DNA from: Cohnella kolymensis | GTDB lineage: Bacteria; Bacillota; Bacilli; Paenibacillales; Paenibacillaceae | Assembly (NCBI RefSeq): GCF_000829465.1 | Contig: NZ_JXAL01000034.1 | Location: 62,001 to 126,000 of the forward strand | Length of the DNA stretch: 64,000 nucleotides | Direction of reading: 5' to 3' | Shown here: positions 63,346 to 64,000 of the stretch, in pieces | Position numbering within the stretch: position 1 is the stretch's first letter | Layout of the letters: each line of letters opens with the position of its first letter | Translations under genes and position numbers: made by a program | The notes under the pieces: generated by a model | What the model saw: only the letters and a program-made list of their open reading frames with translations | Told to the model about the DNA's origin: nothing | Database searches by the model: none

Positions 63346-64000
63346 GTGAAAACGAGAAAAGCTATAGCACAGTTCGGTAATTATACGCTGCTCATTATTC
63401 TTGGCGCTCTGTTCGCCCTGCCGTTTATATATACGCTTTACACTTCATTAATCACCATGCAAGATGTGAACAAGCTGGCCGGAGTTTCTAACTGGACGTT
63501 CGACAATTACAAGATGTTCTTCACGAATGACGCGTACAACGTGCCTAAATGGCTTATGAATACCGTCATCATGACGGCAGTCGTCATTCTAGGTAACCTC
63601 ATCATTAACCCGATGGTCGGATTCGCACTAGCGAAACTCGACTTCAAGGGCAAAAAGCTCATCTACTGGATCGTCGTCGGTACGATGATGGTTCCGTATC
63701 ACATGATTCTGATTCCTGTATATGTGAACGTGGCCGAGCTTGGCTGGTTGAACTCTTTTACGGGGTTAACGGTTCCGTTTCTGTATCAGGCGCTGTACAT
63801 CTTCATGATGCGTCAATTTTTCATCAGCATTCCGACCGAATTCATTGAAGCGGCTAGACTCGACGGCTTGACTAAAGTAGGGGCGTTCTGGCGGATCGTC
63901 TACCCGCTGGCTCGATCCTCGCTCATCACGATGTCGATCCTGGCATTCTCGGGAACGTGGAACAGCTACTTGATCCCCGTTACACTGACGAGCGATCCTT
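63346..64000 (+). CDS. Carbohydrate ABC transporter permease (MalG type), 3' truncated by window
   Basis: Starts at GTG 63346 behind GGGGTGA and stays open to the window end (about 218 codons). Helices and motifs fit MalG/UgpE: NYTLLIILGALFALPFIYTL, IIMTAVVILGNLIINPMVGF-like text around residue 80, PYHMILIPVYV and the EAA loop FIEAARLDGLTKVGAFWRIV. The last bases encode AFSGTWNSYLIPVTLTS. Partner of the MalF-type permease. Confidence 0.9.
   Translation, partial: MKTRKAIAQFGNYTLLIILGALFALPFIYTLYTSLITMQDVNKLAGVSNWTFDNYKMFFTNDAYNVPKWLMNTVIMTAVVILGNLIINPMVGFALAKLDFKGKKLIYWIVVGTMMVPYHMILIPVYVNVAELGWLNSFTGLTVPFLYQALYIFMMRQFFISIPTEFIEAARLDGLTKVGAFWRIVYPLARSSLITMSILAFSGTWNSYLIPVTLTSDP

Overview
The window reads as chromosomal DNA of an endospore-forming Firmicute, most likely Paenibacillaceae (inference). 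The support is a complete tricistronic-type spore germinant receptor operon, a bacillithiol deacetylase, strong AGGAGG-type Shine-Dalgarno (SD) sites with frequent GTG/TTG starts, a YesM/YesN-type two-component system beside a sugar ABC transporter, and a GHL10/Big_2 secreted glycosidase. No rRNA, tRNA, prophage, insertion sequence or CRISPR array was seen.

Layout. 1-8.9 kb: end of a hybrid sensor kinase with three receiver domains (frameshifted), a MarR repressor with its MFS efflux pump, a luciferase-like monooxygenase, yojF-bshB2, an M3 oligopeptidase interrupted by one stop codon, a lipoprotein and a DUF202 membrane protein. 8.96-9.27 kb: a tandem array of 51-bp hairpin units enclosed by a perfect 14-bp inverted repeat. 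9.3-22.4 kb: a COG0701 permease, csaA, the ger operon (A, C, small D-like, B; minus strand), a cell-wall glucosaminidase, a CNT nucleoside transporter, TraX, and small conserved or unknown genes. 22.5-26.1 kb: a large secreted GHL10 protein with two frameshifts. 26.2-31.4 kb: short, mostly uncharacterised genes (methyltransferases, VOC, cupin, DinB). 31.5-42.7 kb: one long catabolic operon. 42.8-43.0 kb: a second 51-bp hairpin array. 43.1-49.5 kb: a secreted protein, DoxX, an orphan DppB-type permease, a DUF212 protein, the ehuBCDA ectoine importer and a UPF0316 protein. 49.6-57.2 kb: a MurE-like ligase lacking the DNPR motif, a lipid kinase, an OmpR/HK pair with two PepSY proteins, and a YeeE/TsuA-type transporter. 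57.5-64 kb: a YesM/YesN pair and a carbohydrate ABC transporter that runs off the end.

How genes work together. In the 31.5-42.7 kb operon the BKDH E1alpha/E1beta/E2 subunits make branched acyl-CoAs from branched-chain 2-oxoacids. IcmF can convert isobutyryl-CoA to n-butyryl-CoA, and two acyl-CoA dehydrogenases, a 3-hydroxyacyl-CoA dehydrogenase and a thiolase carry it on to acetyl-CoA. The BKDH E3 and an enoyl-CoA hydratase are absent and must come from elsewhere. The OmpR-type pair at 52-54 kb is followed by two PepSY genes whose upstream regions share an 11-bp-phased TCTCAT direct repeat. The YesM/YesN pair is followed by TTTCATTAAA direct repeats and the sugar transporter it probably controls.

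Caveats. About ten genes carry a single-base interruption, nearly all in short homopolymers, so part of the apparent pseudogenisation is probably sequencing error. The least ordinary signals are the two diverged 51-bp hairpin arrays, the clean nonsense codon in the peptidase, the cases where a strong SD precedes ATA or CTG, and the MurE-like enzyme with an altered specificity motif.
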